DNA of 44,836 nucleotides from Chloroflexota bacterium (GCA_009377635.1 WHTR01000016.1:1-44836), one strand, 5' to 3'. Counted from the stretch's first letter, positions 1-9,005 are shown. Translations and numbers: made by a program. Notes: generated by a model from the letters alone, not told the origin.

Positions 1-1
1 G

Positions 2-1186
2 CGACACTGGGAGGACTACACGGACGTCTGGCACACGGGGCCAGGGACGCTGGCGGGGGAGTACCTGCGGACCTTCTGGCAGCCAGTCTACCGGGCGCAG
101 GATCTGGCGCCGGGCCAGGCGGTGCCCATTGAGCTCATGTCAGAGCGACTGACCCTCTATCGGGGCCAGAGCGGCGTGCCCTATGTCGTAGACTTCCGCT
201 GTGCCCATCGGAGGACGCAGCTATCCACCGGCTGGGTGGAAGGCGACAGCCTACGCTGTCGCTACCACGGCTGGAAATACGACGGGACGGGGCAGTGCGT
301 GGAACAGCCTGGGGAGCTAGAGAGCTTTGCAGCCAAGGTGCGGATCGCCAGCTACCCCACGCAGGAATACCTGGGGCTGATCTTCGCATATCTTGCGCAG
401 GGGGAGCCCCCGCCGATGCAGCGCCACCCGGACTTTGAGGGGCCGGGGATCCTGGACCTGGAGGAGCCGGAGTATTGGCCCTGCAACTACTTCAATCGGA
501 TCGACAACGCCTGTGACATCGCCCACGTCCTCTACACCCACTACGAGGCCCTCCAACGGGCAGAGCGCAACGGGACGCCCGGTGGCATTGATTCTTATGC
601 CGGCCGAACGTTCTGGTCCCAGGAAACGTCCTACGGCATTCGGACAGCTGTCCAGCATCCGGGAGAGCCGCCTCGCTATTTCCGTTTCCAGATGCCAAAT
701 GCCAATCAAAACAGCGATGCTGTTGCCCTCCACCGGACCGGTGTGGATTCCAGCTCCAAGGCAGGCGGAAAGCGCATCTCCTGGCGCGTCCCAGTGAACG
801 ACGAACTGACGGCAAGTTTCAGCGTGAACCTACTCAACACTACTGAAGAGGAGGTGGAGGCCTATCGACAACTCCGGCAACGGATCCACCAGCTCGCCGA
901 GGGTAGCACACCTCCGCACGTGGCCGACGCCATCCTCGCAGGCAGGATGCGGGAGGAGGACCTACCACCGGAGACGCCCCGGGCCTTCCTCTTTTCCGTG
1001 GAAGATTACGTGACCCAGGTGGGGCAAGGACAGCCCGAAAAACGCGGCCCGGATCGGTTGGGCCGCATTGACGAGGGTGTGATCTTCCTCAGGAGCATTT
1101 GGCAGCGCGAGCTGAAGGCATTCGCTGAGGGGGAGCCCGTGAAGCACTGGACGCCGCACGACCTGCTGAACGGCGAAGTCGACTGA
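2..1186 (+). CDS. Rieske non-heme iron ring-hydroxylating oxygenase, large subunit (5' partial)
   Basis: The reading frame is open to the left edge, so the first residues lie outside the window; codons from base 2 already match the N-terminus of the paralogue at 11247-12428 (HTGPGTLAGEYLRTFWQP). The Rieske [2Fe-2S] ligands are visible as CAHRR followed about 17 residues later by CRYHGW (C-x-H ... C-x2-H). The catalytic mononuclear-iron motif is DNACDIAHVLYTHY (D-x2-H-x4-H). At about 394 residues it has the usual length for the phthalate-dioxygenase-like oxygenase component, which inserts O2 into an aromatic or related ring using electrons from a separate reductase; none is encoded nearby. An SBP gene follows 82 bp downstream on the same strand. 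Family assignment is secure; the substrate is unknown. Confidence 0.93.
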   Translation, partial: RHWEDYTDVWHTGPGTLAGEYLRTFWQPVYRAQDLAPGQAVPIELMSERLTLYRGQSGVPYVVDFRCAHRRTQLSTGWVEGDSLRCRYHGWKYDGTGQCVEQPGELESFAAKVRIASYPTQEYLGLIFAYLAQGEPPPMQRHPDFEGPGILDLEEPEYWPCNYFNRIDNACDIAHVLYTHYEALQRAERNGTPGGIDSYAGRTFWSQETSYGIRTAVQHPGEPPRYFRFQMPNANQNSDAVALHRTGVDSSSKAGGKRISWRVPVNDELTASFSVNLLNTTEEEVEAYRQLRQRIHQLAEGSTPPHVADAILAGRMREEDLPPETPRAFLFSVEDYVTQVGQGQPEKRGPDRLGRIDEGVIFLRSIWQRELKAFAEGEPVKHWTPHDLLNGEVD

Positions 1187-1268
1187 ACCGCCTCCACGCT
1201 CGAAGGAGAGCTCCTCGTCATACGGGTTAGCCAGGCAAGGGAACAGTCGGACAACGGGGAAAGCAAGA

Positions 1269-2876
1269 ATGACCCAAACACTCAACAGGTCATGGTTCAA
1301 TATTTTCCTTGCCGCGGCGAGCCTCGCCATCGTTGCGGCTGCCTGCACCGGCCCTGGTCAGTCGCCCGGATCTGGGGCGTCCACCGGAGAAGACCAGCGC
1401 CAGCGTGGGGGGGCCCTGCGGTTCGGTCACGCCAACAATTTCCCCACCATGAACCCGCACGTCAAGACCTTCTCGGACGCGGAGCGGGTCCGCGCCGGGA
1501 TATACGAGGCTCTTCTGCGCCATGACCCAGCTACCGGTGAACTTCTTCCCGCACTAGCGACAGAGTGGGATATCTCCGATGACTTGCGCGTGTACACGTT
1601 CAAGCTCCGGGACGGAGTGAAGTTCCATAACGGGAAAACGATGAACGCGGAGGACGTTGCGTACTCAGTGAACTACGCCCGCGACCAGAATAACGGTGCG
1701 TACGGCTTCGGCCGCGTTCAGCTGGTCGCAGGGGTGGAAACCCCGGACCCACTGACCATACGTGTGACGTTGTCGGAGCCTTCCGCGGGGTTCATCGCGG
1801 GGTTGGCCGACTCGGTCAAGGCCTTCCCAGTAACGCCGGTAGACGCGGTCGCGCCTGGCGGGGCCGAGATGAGCGAGGCGCCGCCGGGGACGGGTCCATT
1901 CAAGTTCGTAGAATGGCAGCCGAATCAGCGCCTCGTGCTTGAGCGTTTCGATAATTACTGGGACCAGGTGCCCTACGTCGACCGGCTGGTGTTCACCCCA
2001 ATCCCTGAACCGGAGGTGAGAATGTCCGCGTTGCGCGCGGGCGACGTGGATGTCATCGAACGGGTCGCGCCAGTCTGGGCCGAGCGGATCATCTCCGGCC
2101 AGGTGCGCAACATCGGGATTCAAGGGGCTGACTACGCCGCTTGGTGGGCAATCGGTATTAACGTGCATGATCCCATCCTGGCGGATACCCGCGTACGGCG
2201 GGCGATGGCCCTCGCAGTGAACCGCCAAGAAATTATCGACGGAGCATTCCTGGGCCGCGGCCAGCCGACCAACCAACAGTTCCCCGTCGGGCACAAGTGG
2301 TATGTAAAGGAGTACCCCGTGCCGCAACCGGACCCAGAGCGGGCCCGGCAGCTCGTCCAGGAAACCGGGGTCGGGAGCTCGACCATTCGGATCATGACGG
2401 AGAACCAGTGGGAACGAGAGGTCTCGATTCTCGAGCAGCAACTTGAAGACGTTGGGTTCAATATCGAGCAAGTATCCTATGACCGGGCTGCCACTGCGGA
2501 GAGGAAGTTCACTGGCAATTACCAGATGGAATGGACCGGCGGCGGCATGCAATTGGACCCGACCGAAACGTACTCAACTCAGGTCCAGTGCGAACCGCCG
2601 GACCGGCGGTCGAACAACTTCAGCGGCTACTGTGACGAGACGGTGGAAGACCTGCTGGAGAAGATGCAGGGTACCATTGACGATGGCGAGCTCTATGGGC
2701 TGCTCAAGGAGGTTGTTGGGCGCTCGTTCGTCGACGGAGCCCCGTACGTCCCCGTCGCGTTCACGCAGCGGTTCATGGCCTTTCGGGAAGACCGAGTCCA
2801 GGGTCCGCTGTACGGACCGACCGGAGACTGGTTTTACCACGGTGGCGGCTTCACCCACGTCTGGTTGGCGGAATAG
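1269..2876 (+). CDS. ABC transporter substrate-binding lipoprotein, SBP family 5 (Dpp/Opp type)
   Basis: The 535-residue protein starts with a lipoprotein signal peptide: charged MTQTLNRSW, a hydrophobic stretch, then lipobox AAAC (Cys26) and a Gly/Ser-rich linker. The mature part has the SBP_bac_5 pattern: GGALRFG at the first strand, a HDPATGELLPALATEWD block, and YTFKLRDGVKFHNGKTMNAE, typical of DppA/OppA-type binding proteins. It should sit on the outer face of the cytoplasmic membrane and pass ligand to the permeases encoded immediately downstream. The start ATG is preceded by GGGGAAAG. This is the only one of the five full-length SBPs adjacent to permease and ATPase genes. Ligand is unknown; peptide, opine or aromatic-acid conjugates are all possible for this family. 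Confidence 0.93.
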   Translation: MTQTLNRSWFNIFLAAASLAIVAAACTGPGQSPGSGASTGEDQRQRGGALRFGHANNFPTMNPHVKTFSDAERVRAGIYEALLRHDPATGELLPALATEWDISDDLRVYTFKLRDGVKFHNGKTMNAEDVAYSVNYARDQNNGAYGFGRVQLVAGVETPDPLTIRVTLSEPSAGFIAGLADSVKAFPVTPVDAVAPGGAEMSEAPPGTGPFKFVEWQPNQRLVLERFDNYWDQVPYVDRLVFTPIPEPEVRMSALRAGDVDVIERVAPVWAERIISGQVRNIGIQGADYAAWWAIGINVHDPILADTRVRRAMALAVNRQEIIDGAFLGRGQPTNQQFPVGHKWYVKEYPVPQPDPERARQLVQETGVGSSTIRIMTENQWEREVSILEQQLEDVGFNIEQVSYDRAATAERKFTGNYQMEWTGGGMQLDPTETYSTQVQCEPPDRRSNNFSGYCDETVEDLLEKMQGTIDDGELYGLLKEVVGRSFVDGAPYVPVAFTQRFMAFREDRVQGPLYGPTGDWFYHGGGFTHVWLAE

Positions 2877-3072
2877 GGTAGAAATCCAATGAGCGGGTCG
2901 TCAGACGCGCCCACCACACCGACACGGGATGTGACAAGACGGCGTCGGAGGCGTGCCTCGGGCCGTTGCCTGCTACCACTGCGCCGCCGCAGCCGGTGTG
3001 GCCTTGTCTCGCATCGCAGCCGAATCGGGTAGCTCGTGCGGCAGGTGCTTCGACAGGGTCCAGGAAACCGCC

Positions 3073-4035
3073 ATGCTTAACTACGCCGCCAGCCGTCTAC
3101 TCCAGGTGATCCCCGTTATGGTCATCGTAACGCTGATTGTGTTTCTTCTTATGTCTCTGGTCCCTGGCGATCCCGTCCTGGTCCTGGCAGGCTTCGGTCC
3201 GGAGGACCGGCAGGGCATCTCTCAGGAGCAGTATGATGCGCTCGTAAACCGTTTGGGCTTGGACCAACCGATCCATGTCCGCTACTTCCAGTGGCTCGGC
3301 AACATCTTCCGTGGTGACTGGGGAATCTCTCTCACCAGTCAGCGACCGGTTCTGACGGAACTCCTCTCACGCTATCCGGCGACCATCTACTTGGCGGCGT
3401 CGGCGATGCTGGTAACGCTGTTCATGGCTATTCCTCTGTCCATCCTCGCCGCACGGTTCCAGAACAAGATACCGGACTACAGCGCCATGAGCTTCGCCGT
3501 GCTCGGGTTGTCCATCCCGAATTTCTGGCTCGGTCTCATCTTGATTCTCGTGTTCAGCCTGCACCTCGGCTGGCTGCCCAGCATTGGGTATGCGGACCCA
3601 TTCGACCAGCCATTAGAATTCCTACGCCACATTATCCTCCCGGCGGTCGTGTTGGGCGCGGCGTCGGCAGCGCAGCTCACTCGGTACCTTCGGTCCGGCA
3701 TGTTGGAACAACTAGGTGAGGACTATATCCGGATGGCTTACGCCAAGGGGCTCCCGGAGCTCCTCATTATGTTCAAGTACGCTTTCCGCAACTCGTTGAT
3801 CGCGGCCATCACCGTCATCGGGCTGGAAATCGGGCAGTTGTTGGGCGGGTCGACCATCGTGGAGGTGCTCTTCGGCTGGCCAGGCGTAGCCAAGATGCTG
3901 CTGGACGGGATTTATAGCCGGGACTTCCCCTTAATCCAGGGGGCCGTCCTTGTGCTGGCCGCCACCTATGTCCTGGTGAACCTCCTTGTCGACCTGCTCT
4001 ATCGATGGATCGATCCACGGGTCAGGTTCTCATGA
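3073..4035 (+). CDS. ABC transporter permease, DppB family
   Basis: Inner-membrane channel subunit of the Dpp/Opp-type importer. The chosen ATG at 3073 begins MLNYAASRLLQVIPVM, the standard N-terminus of DppB-like permeases with its first transmembrane helix, followed by the family-typical LVPGDPV near residue 30. An in-frame upstream start at 2953 would add a 40-residue Cys-rich, non-hydrophobic leader and is unlikely. About six hydrophobic segments are visible. The cytoplasmic EAA-like loop (EDYIRMAYAKGLPELLIMFK), which docks on the ATPase, lies near residue 220. At 320 residues it has normal length. It sits between the SBP gene and the DppC permease gene in one operon. The 196 bp between SBP stop and this start contains no other recognisable gene. 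Confidence 0.92.
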   Translation: MLNYAASRLLQVIPVMVIVTLIVFLLMSLVPGDPVLVLAGFGPEDRQGISQEQYDALVNRLGLDQPIHVRYFQWLGNIFRGDWGISLTSQRPVLTELLSRYPATIYLAASAMLVTLFMAIPLSILAARFQNKIPDYSAMSFAVLGLSIPNFWLGLILILVFSLHLGWLPSIGYADPFDQPLEFLRHIILPAVVLGAASAAQLTRYLRSGMLEQLGEDYIRMAYAKGLPELLIMFKYAFRNSLIAAITVIGLEIGQLLGGSTIVEVLFGWPGVAKMLLDGIYSRDFPLIQGAVLVLAATYVLVNLLVDLLYRWIDPRVRFS

Positions 4036-4093
4036 GGCGGGGCGACTTGCTGCTGCCAACCATGGAGAGGATGACATCAGCGCAGTAGAAGCC

Positions 4094-4963
4094 GTGGCGG
4101 CTCGACGCGCCGCCACGGGGGCCAGCGGCTGGGCGAGAGCCTTCGGAGTCCTGGCGCGCAACCGCCTCGCGCTGGTAGGCGTCGGGCTTGTTAGTCTATT
4201 CGTGTTCACGGCGGGCCTAGCTCCTTGGTTGAGTCCCTATGAACCGGATCGGATCACCATCACCGTCGCGATGCAGCCTCCCAGCCTGGATCACTGGATG
4301 GGCACCGACCATCTGGGGAGGGATATTCTGTCCCGGGTCATCCATGGTGCGCGCATCGCGTTTGTGGTCAGCGTGGGCGCCGTGCTGCTCGGGGCTACGA
4401 TAGGGATCCCATTGGGATTTTTGTCGGGCTACGCGCGCGGTTGGGTAGATCACGCAGTGATGCGCCTCATGGATGCGCTGCTCGCCTTCCCCGGTCGCTT
4501 GCTGGCTATCGCCTTGGTGGCAGCCATGGGCGGAGGGCTCTTGTCGCTCTGGATTGCCATTTCCGTGAGCTCTCTGCCAAAGTACGCACGAATCGCTCGA
4601 GCGGCGATGCTTGAGCAGCGCGAGCGGGACTATGTGTACGCAGGGCAAGTCGTAGGCGAATCGCACACGGTCTTGGTATCTCGCTACATCTTCCCTAACA
4701 CAGTTGCGCCGCTGACCGTGGCACTCACCATTGACTTCGCCTCTGCTATTCTCATTGCGTCCTCCCTGAGTTTCCTGGGACTAGGGTTTCCGCCGCCCAC
4801 ACCCGACTGGGGCGCGGACCTGAGCAGCGCGATGGATGGGATGGAGTTCATGCCCTGGGCCGCTATCTTCCCGGGAATGGCCCTCAGCCTGACGATCCTT
4901 GGCTTCAACCTGCTCGGCGACGGCATGAGGGACGTCTTTGACCCGCGTCACTATGACCAATAG
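4094..4963 (+). CDS. ABC transporter permease, DppC family (start uncertain)
   Basis: Second channel subunit. The body is clear: an N-terminal hydrophobic helix (LALVGVGLVSLFVFTAGLAP), the DppC-typical HWMGTDHLGRDILSRVIHGA near residue 75, and an EAA-type loop ending in SRYIFPN. The start is problematic. The ORF has no in-frame ATG ahead of the homologous region; GTG 4094 is the first reasonable start but has no Shine-Dalgarno sequence. A natural start exists in another frame: ATG 4032 overlaps the DppB stop as ATGA and encodes MRRGDLLLPTMERMTSAQ before a stop at 4086. Joining that frame to this one needs one extra base near 4083, so the gene may carry a single-base deletion. Downstream, the ATPase gene begins 11 bp after the stop. 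Confidence 0.85.
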   Translation: MAARRAATGASGWARAFGVLARNRLALVGVGLVSLFVFTAGLAPWLSPYEPDRITITVAMQPPSLDHWMGTDHLGRDILSRVIHGARIAFVVSVGAVLLGATIGIPLGFLSGYARGWVDHAVMRLMDALLAFPGRLLAIALVAAMGGGLLSLWIAISVSSLPKYARIARAAMLEQRERDYVYAGQVVGESHTVLVSRYIFPNTVAPLTVALTIDFASAILIASSLSFLGLGFPPPTPDWGADLSSAMDGMEFMPWAAIFPGMALSLTILGFNLLGDGMRDVFDPRHYDQ

Positions 4964-4974
4964 TCCATGACGGG

Positions 4975-6996
4975 GTGGTACGAGTGGCACTGCTCGAGGT
5001 TCGCGACCTACACGTAACGTTCTCGCTGCTTAGGGGCGAATTATCGGCCGTTCAGGACTGCTCGTTCGACCTCGACACGGGCCAGACTCTCGGTATCGTT
5101 GGCGAGACCGGCTCTGGTAAAACCACGACCGCACTGGCAATCCTTCGCCTCGTACCGCAGCCTGGGCGTATTGTTAGTGGCTCCATCACGTTCGACGGTG
5201 AGTCGCTACTCACTCAGTCGAGGAGCGCCATGCGTCGGATCCGAGGCCGTGAAATCTCACTAGTGTCGCAGGACCCGATGGCCTCCTTAAATCCAACACT
5301 CGCCGCGGGCGAGCAGGTGGGAGAAATGTACCGCTACCACCTGGGCTATAGCAAGCAAGATGCGCGGGACGCAGCGGTGGACATGTTGAGGCGAGTAGGT
5401 GTGCCACGGCCAGAGGAGCTGAGTCGACGCTATCCGCACGAGTTGAGTGGAGGTCTGCGACAGCGGGTGGCCATCGCAATGGCTCTGGCCTGCGGGCCCA
5501 AGCTCGTCATCGCGGACGAACCAACGAGTGCCCTGGACGTTACTATTCAGGCGCAGCTCTTAGAGCTCATCAAGGAGCTCCAGGGCGACCACGGCCTTGC
5601 GACGCTGCTCATTTCCCATGACCTGGGCATTGTTTCCAAGCTGGCGGACACAGTCATGGTCATGTACGCTGGGCGACCGGTGGAGTACTCCAGCGTCAAG
5701 GACCTGTTCGACCGGCCTCTGCATCCTTACACAGAGTCCCTCCTGTATGCACGGCCACGCAAAGGATCTCAGGAGTCGCTTCGGCCTATCGCCGGCACAA
5801 TCCCTAACCTACTGGAGTTGCCCTCGGGGTGCACGTTCCACCCACGGTGTTTCAAAACCCAGGCTCTCTGCACCACCGAGGCACCTGCACTAAAGGAATG
5901 GCGGAGGGGGCAGCTCGCCGCGTGCCACTTCCCCGCGGAGCTCAAAGGGATCTCACTTCGTGAGAAGTACACGGACGCAACGGCAGCAGCCAAGCTCGCG
6001 GAGCACGGGAACGCGCCAGATGGGAAGGAGCCTCTCCTGCGAGTAAAGAACCTCAGCAAGCAGTTCAACCTCGCTCCGTTGTTTCCAGACCGTCTCATGG
6101 GCCGGCTGAGGTCGTTGCATGCTGTTGACGACGTCAGCTTTGTGCTGTCCACCGAGCGGACACTGGGAGTGGTGGGTGAGAGCGGGTGTGGCAAGACTAC
6201 GCTGGCCAAGCTCATCCTGCGATTGGTTCCTGCAGACGAAGGGGAGGTTTGGTACTCCGGCAGGGACATTTTGCGCTTGCCGAGCGGGCAAGTGCGGGCC
6301 CTACGAAAGGAGATCCAGGCGGTCTTTCAGGACCCATTCTCATCGCTCCCGCCTCGCATGACAGTGCGCCAGATCCTGAGCCGGCCGCTGCGGATCCACT
6401 TCCAAATGCGGGGGACCGAACTGCAGGATCGTCTTGCCTACCTCTTGACCGCGGTCGGGATGGGGACCGAGCACCTTGACCGGTATCCGCATGAGTTCAG
6501 TGGAGGCCAGCGCCAGCGCCTGGCTATCTCCCGCGCCTTGGCCTCTGTACCGAAAGTCATCATTGCGGACGAACCAGTCTCATCGCTCGACGTCTCGGTT
6601 CAGGCGCAAGTGCTGAACCTGTTCAGCGAGCTGCGCCATAATTGGGGTTTCAATATGATCTTCGTCTCGCACGATCTGTCAGTGATCTACCAGATCTCTG
6701 AGGATGTGCTTGTGATGTATGGCGGCAAAATCATGGAGCACGGTCCCACGGCCGAGGTATTCAAGGACCCGCTCCATCCCTACACGAAGCTGCTGATTGA
6801 GGCAGCGCTGGAACCCGATCCTCACACCCCGGTTGCGGCGAACCGGCTGAAGGGCGAGCCCATGACGCCTATCAACCCGGTGGGAGGTTGCAGATTTGCG
6901 AGCCGGTGTCCGATAGCAGAGGACATGTGCCGGGACACCACACCCCAGCTAGAGGAGAAGCGCCCGGACCGGCGGGTCGCTTGCCTGAAGGTGTGA
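4975..6996 (+). CDS. Fused dipeptide/oligopeptide-type ABC transporter ATP-binding protein (DppD-DppF fusion)
   Basis: A 673-residue protein with two complete nucleotide-binding domains, powering the importer encoded just upstream. Domain 1: Walker A GETGSGKTT (residues 43-51), signature LSGGLRQR, Walker B VIADEPTSALD. Domain 2: Walker A GESGCGKTT (about 402), signature FSGGQRQR, Walker B IIADEPVSSLD. Each half ends with the oligopeptide-transporter C-terminal cysteine motif (GCTFHPRC and GCRFASRC). Such fusions replace the separate DppD and DppF proteins and are well known (YejF/GsiA arrangement). Translation starts at GTG 4975 or GTG 4984. Both ATPase sites look intact, so the transporter should be active if the DppC gene is. 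Confidence 0.94.
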   Translation: MVRVALLEVRDLHVTFSLLRGELSAVQDCSFDLDTGQTLGIVGETGSGKTTTALAILRLVPQPGRIVSGSITFDGESLLTQSRSAMRRIRGREISLVSQDPMASLNPTLAAGEQVGEMYRYHLGYSKQDARDAAVDMLRRVGVPRPEELSRRYPHELSGGLRQRVAIAMALACGPKLVIADEPTSALDVTIQAQLLELIKELQGDHGLATLLISHDLGIVSKLADTVMVMYAGRPVEYSSVKDLFDRPLHPYTESLLYARPRKGSQESLRPIAGTIPNLLELPSGCTFHPRCFKTQALCTTEAPALKEWRRGQLAACHFPAELKGISLREKYTDATAAAKLAEHGNAPDGKEPLLRVKNLSKQFNLAPLFPDRLMGRLRSLHAVDDVSFVLSTERTLGVVGESGCGKTTLAKLILRLVPADEGEVWYSGRDILRLPSGQVRALRKEIQAVFQDPFSSLPPRMTVRQILSRPLRIHFQMRGTELQDRLAYLLTAVGMGTEHLDRYPHEFSGGQRQRLAISRALASVPKVIIADEPVSSLDVSVQAQVLNLFSELRHNWGFNMIFVSHDLSVIYQISEDVLVMYGGKIMEHGPTAEVFKDPLHPYTKLLIEAALEPDPHTPVAANRLKGEPMTPINPVGGCRFASRCPIAEDMCRDTTPQLEEKRPDRRVACLKV

Positions 6997-7427
6997 AAGA
7001 ACGTTGTCAACGGCGGAGAGAGAGGCTGAGCGGACTCCTCGGGCCCGCAGTTCCGAGCGGCGCCCTAGCGCGGTTCGGGTGGCAGGGGTGCGTTCGACAC
7101 CGGGCCGTGGGAGTACTCCGACAGAAGCACGAGGAGCTGTCTGTCTCTCGACGGTTTTCCACAGGAGAGGCCCGCGGCCTGCCTCTCCGTCCTCCGCTGG
7201 CATTTTCGACAGCACCGTGGCGGAACGGGCGTTCGCCAGTCCGCGAGCTCGACTCATGGATCGCCACGGCTGGGCGCCGCAGCGCGCTGTCCCCTGCCGA
7301 GTTGGAGAGGACGCGGGAGGCCCGGCAGGAACCAGAAGTGCTACTGCCAGTCGCCAAAGGGCCTGGGGTGCCCACGGTATTCCAGCAACCCGAAGATCTC
7401 TTGCGAGAACGTTCTCAGGGAGGCGTC
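6997..7427 (+). other. Intergenic region without a recognisable gene
   Basis: 431 bp between the fused ATPase and ligB. It is GC-rich and open in several frames on both strands, but the translations are arginine/proline/serine-rich and show no family motif. No hairpin with a T-run and no clear promoter was found. The forward frame is continuous with ligB, so automatic callers may extend ligB upstream through it; the Shine-Dalgarno before GTG 7428 argues against that. It could be a long leader or an eroded gene. Confidence 0.5.
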
Positions 7428-8285
7428 GTGGCTGAGCTCGTTGAAATCATCGGCATTACCCACAATCCATATCTGCCGGGCATGATCGCAGGCCCGGATC
7501 CCGAGCCGGGTATCTGCCAGGCCGAAGCAGACTACGCCCGCATGCGCCAGAAGATGGCCGATGCGCGGCCAGATGTCCTTGTGGTGATCGCGAGCGATCA
7601 CTTGAATCAGTGGTTCATGGACAACATGCCACCATTCTTGATCGGGAAGGCTCCACGGACGCACGGCCCGGCCCCGCAAGAAGTACGCACGTTCCGCCTG
7701 ACGCCCTACGAGGCTGACGTGGATATCGAGGTGGCCAAGGGCCTGCTGCGCGAGAGCTCGCGATTCGGCGTCGACTTCGCCTTCTCGGACGAGTTCTTCA
7801 TCGACCATGCTTTCACCGTCCCGCTCGGTTTTGTGCGCCCGGAGATGGACATCCCCATTGTACCCATCTTCACGAACGTCATGGCCCCCCCTATCCCCCC
7901 CGCGGACCGGTTCTATCAGGTCGGACAGGCAATCCGCCGCATGATCGAGGTGCTCCCGAGCGGCCGGCGCATCGGGATCCTCTCCAGCGGTCATCTTGCC
8001 GTCGAGGTCGGCGGCCCCAAATCGTCGAGCTACTCCGCGGATGTCGAGTTCGATGAACGGATGATGAAGTTGATCGCCGCCGGCGATGCCGAGACGGTGG
8101 TGAAAGAGGCAACGTGGGAGCGCATGCTGCAGGCGGGTAACGTCACCCCAGGCTTCTCCAACTATGTACTCCTCATGGGGTTGGCGCATGGCCGAGCGCC
8201 TGACGCGGTGGGGTTGCATTTCCCGAAGAAGACCGCAGCGGTGCCGTACATGGCGTGGGACTTGACCCAGGGAGATGCTCGATGA
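7428..8285 (+). CDS. Class III extradiol ring-cleavage dioxygenase, LigB-type catalytic subunit
   Basis: Protocatechuate 4,5-dioxygenase beta-subunit family: Fe(II)-dependent meta-cleavage of catecholic rings. GTG 7428 is chosen because GGGAGG lies just upstream and the encoded start (AELVEIIGITHNPYLPG) places the first iron-ligand histidine at residue 12, as in LigB. A second histidine follows in VVIASDHLNQ (residue 58), and SSGHLAVEVGG carries the likely catalytic histidine. The C-terminal region where family members usually have an iron-binding Glu (pattern E-x-x-N/M) reads PGFSNYVLLMGLA, with no Glu at that place by my manual alignment; this needs a proper alignment. Length 285 residues is normal. 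The stop overlaps the ligA start (ATGA). Confidence 0.85.
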   Translation: MAELVEIIGITHNPYLPGMIAGPDPEPGICQAEADYARMRQKMADARPDVLVVIASDHLNQWFMDNMPPFLIGKAPRTHGPAPQEVRTFRLTPYEADVDIEVAKGLLRESSRFGVDFAFSDEFFIDHAFTVPLGFVRPEMDIPIVPIFTNVMAPPIPPADRFYQVGQAIRRMIEVLPSGRRIGILSSGHLAVEVGGPKSSSYSADVEFDERMMKLIAAGDAETVVKEATWERMLQAGNVTPGFSNYVLLMGLAHGRAPDAVGLHFPKKTAAVPYMAWDLTQGDAR

Positions 8286-8569
8286 CCCGCTATCAGGTGG
8301 ACAAGGTGCTGCGGCAGGTGATCAACGACGACACCGCGCTCGAGGCATTTCAACGGGATGCCGCTGCGTTCCTCGAGGGCCGTGACCTCAGCGACGAGGA
8401 GCGCAAGGGCCTGATCGATATCGACTACCCGGCGCTCTACAAGCTTGGCGCTCACCCATTCATCTTGAGCGGATTCACGATGCGCGTCTGGCCGGCGGAC
8501 CGCCGGGGCCTCCAGGCCGAGTACCAGGAGCGGATTGCACCGCATGGCTATCCGGATTTCGAGACCTAG
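8282..8569 (+). CDS. LigA-like small (alpha) subunit of the extradiol dioxygenase
   Basis: A 95-residue, mostly helical protein whose ATG overlaps the ligB stop codon (ATGA), so the two are probably translationally coupled. Visible features match the LigA/aromatic-ring-opening dioxygenase small-subunit family: LEGRDLSDEERKGLIDIDY followed by LYKLGAHPFIL. In LigAB the small subunit caps the active site of LigB. The order here is B then A, the reverse of the classic ligA-ligB arrangement. The C-terminus WPADRRGLQAEYQERIAP is shared with small-subunit relatives fused to or encoded beside LigB. No terminator is obvious; a small hairpin lies 29 bp downstream. Confidence 0.8.
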   Translation: MTRYQVDKVLRQVINDDTALEAFQRDAAAFLEGRDLSDEERKGLIDIDYPALYKLGAHPFILSGFTMRVWPADRRGLQAEYQERIAPHGYPDFET

Positions 8570-8597
8570 ACCTTGTTGAAACAGTTCCGGTATAGCT

Positions 8598-8613
8598 CAA
8601 GCCTGAAGGCTTG
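8598..8613. repeat. Small palindrome with TGAA loop (copy 1 of 2)
   Basis: CAAGCC-TGAA-GGCTTG forms a perfect 6-bp stem with a TGAA tetraloop and is followed by GCAGAGAAAA. A similar element (CCGCCC-TGAA-GGGCGG, then GAGAAG) lies at 41194-41209. Short intergenic palindromes with a CCTGAAGG core are a common type of dispersed repeat. Here it follows ligA and could weakly terminate transcription, but no T-run follows. Confidence 0.45.
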
Positions 8614-8712
8614 CTCGCAGAGAAAAGCGGCTACGTCGGCGCCAGGGAAAAAGGGGGCACCGCGGGCGCTGTGCTAGAGTAGGTAGGCGCTGGTTGCTCG
8701 ACGGAGTGCGCG

Positions 8713-9005
8713 CAGCAGCTGATCACGACCGTGAACATACTCGCGGTCCACGAGGGCTACCATCTTGCAAAGGCAGCGGGCCCCGACGTGGACCTATTCA
8801 GTGAGGCGGTTCGCCTTAGCGGCGGACAAAGTCGCGCCGCGGACGGCTGGCTCGATGGCGCCTTTCACGGCCCGGATGCCTGCTGCTGGAGGAGTACTAC
8901 CAGGCGCTGATCCCCGCCCTGCGCTTGGCTCATGGTGCTGACGCGTCGGTGGCTGGAGCTGCCCCGAGTCAGCAGATGTTCGCGACTTTCTCTGACCGTG
9001 CCTGA
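8713..9005 (+). pseudogene. Remnant of a 3-hydroxyisobutyrate-dehydrogenase-type gene (C-terminal half, frameshifted)
   Basis: Two adjoining frames read like the helical C-terminal domain of NAD-binding 3-hydroxyisobutyrate dehydrogenases. Bases 8713-8880 encode QQLITTVNILAVHEGYHLAK and LSGGQSRAADGWLDG, matching the family pattern around the N-N-x(n)-EG and SGGxS segments. From 8883 another frame encodes LLEEYYQALIPALRLAHGAD and ends at TGA 9003-9005. The total length is 2 modulo 3, as for one lost base near 8880. The NAD-binding half is absent: upstream codons contain stops and no GxGxxG motif. An intact relative lies at 16111-16938. Identification rests on manual motif reading only. Confidence 0.5.

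Noticed and set aside
6888-7427. N-terminal extension of ligB by 180 codons
   Set aside because: The added part overlaps the ATPase gene and lacks any LigB-like sequence; GGGAGG before GTG 7428 and His12 numbering fix the start.
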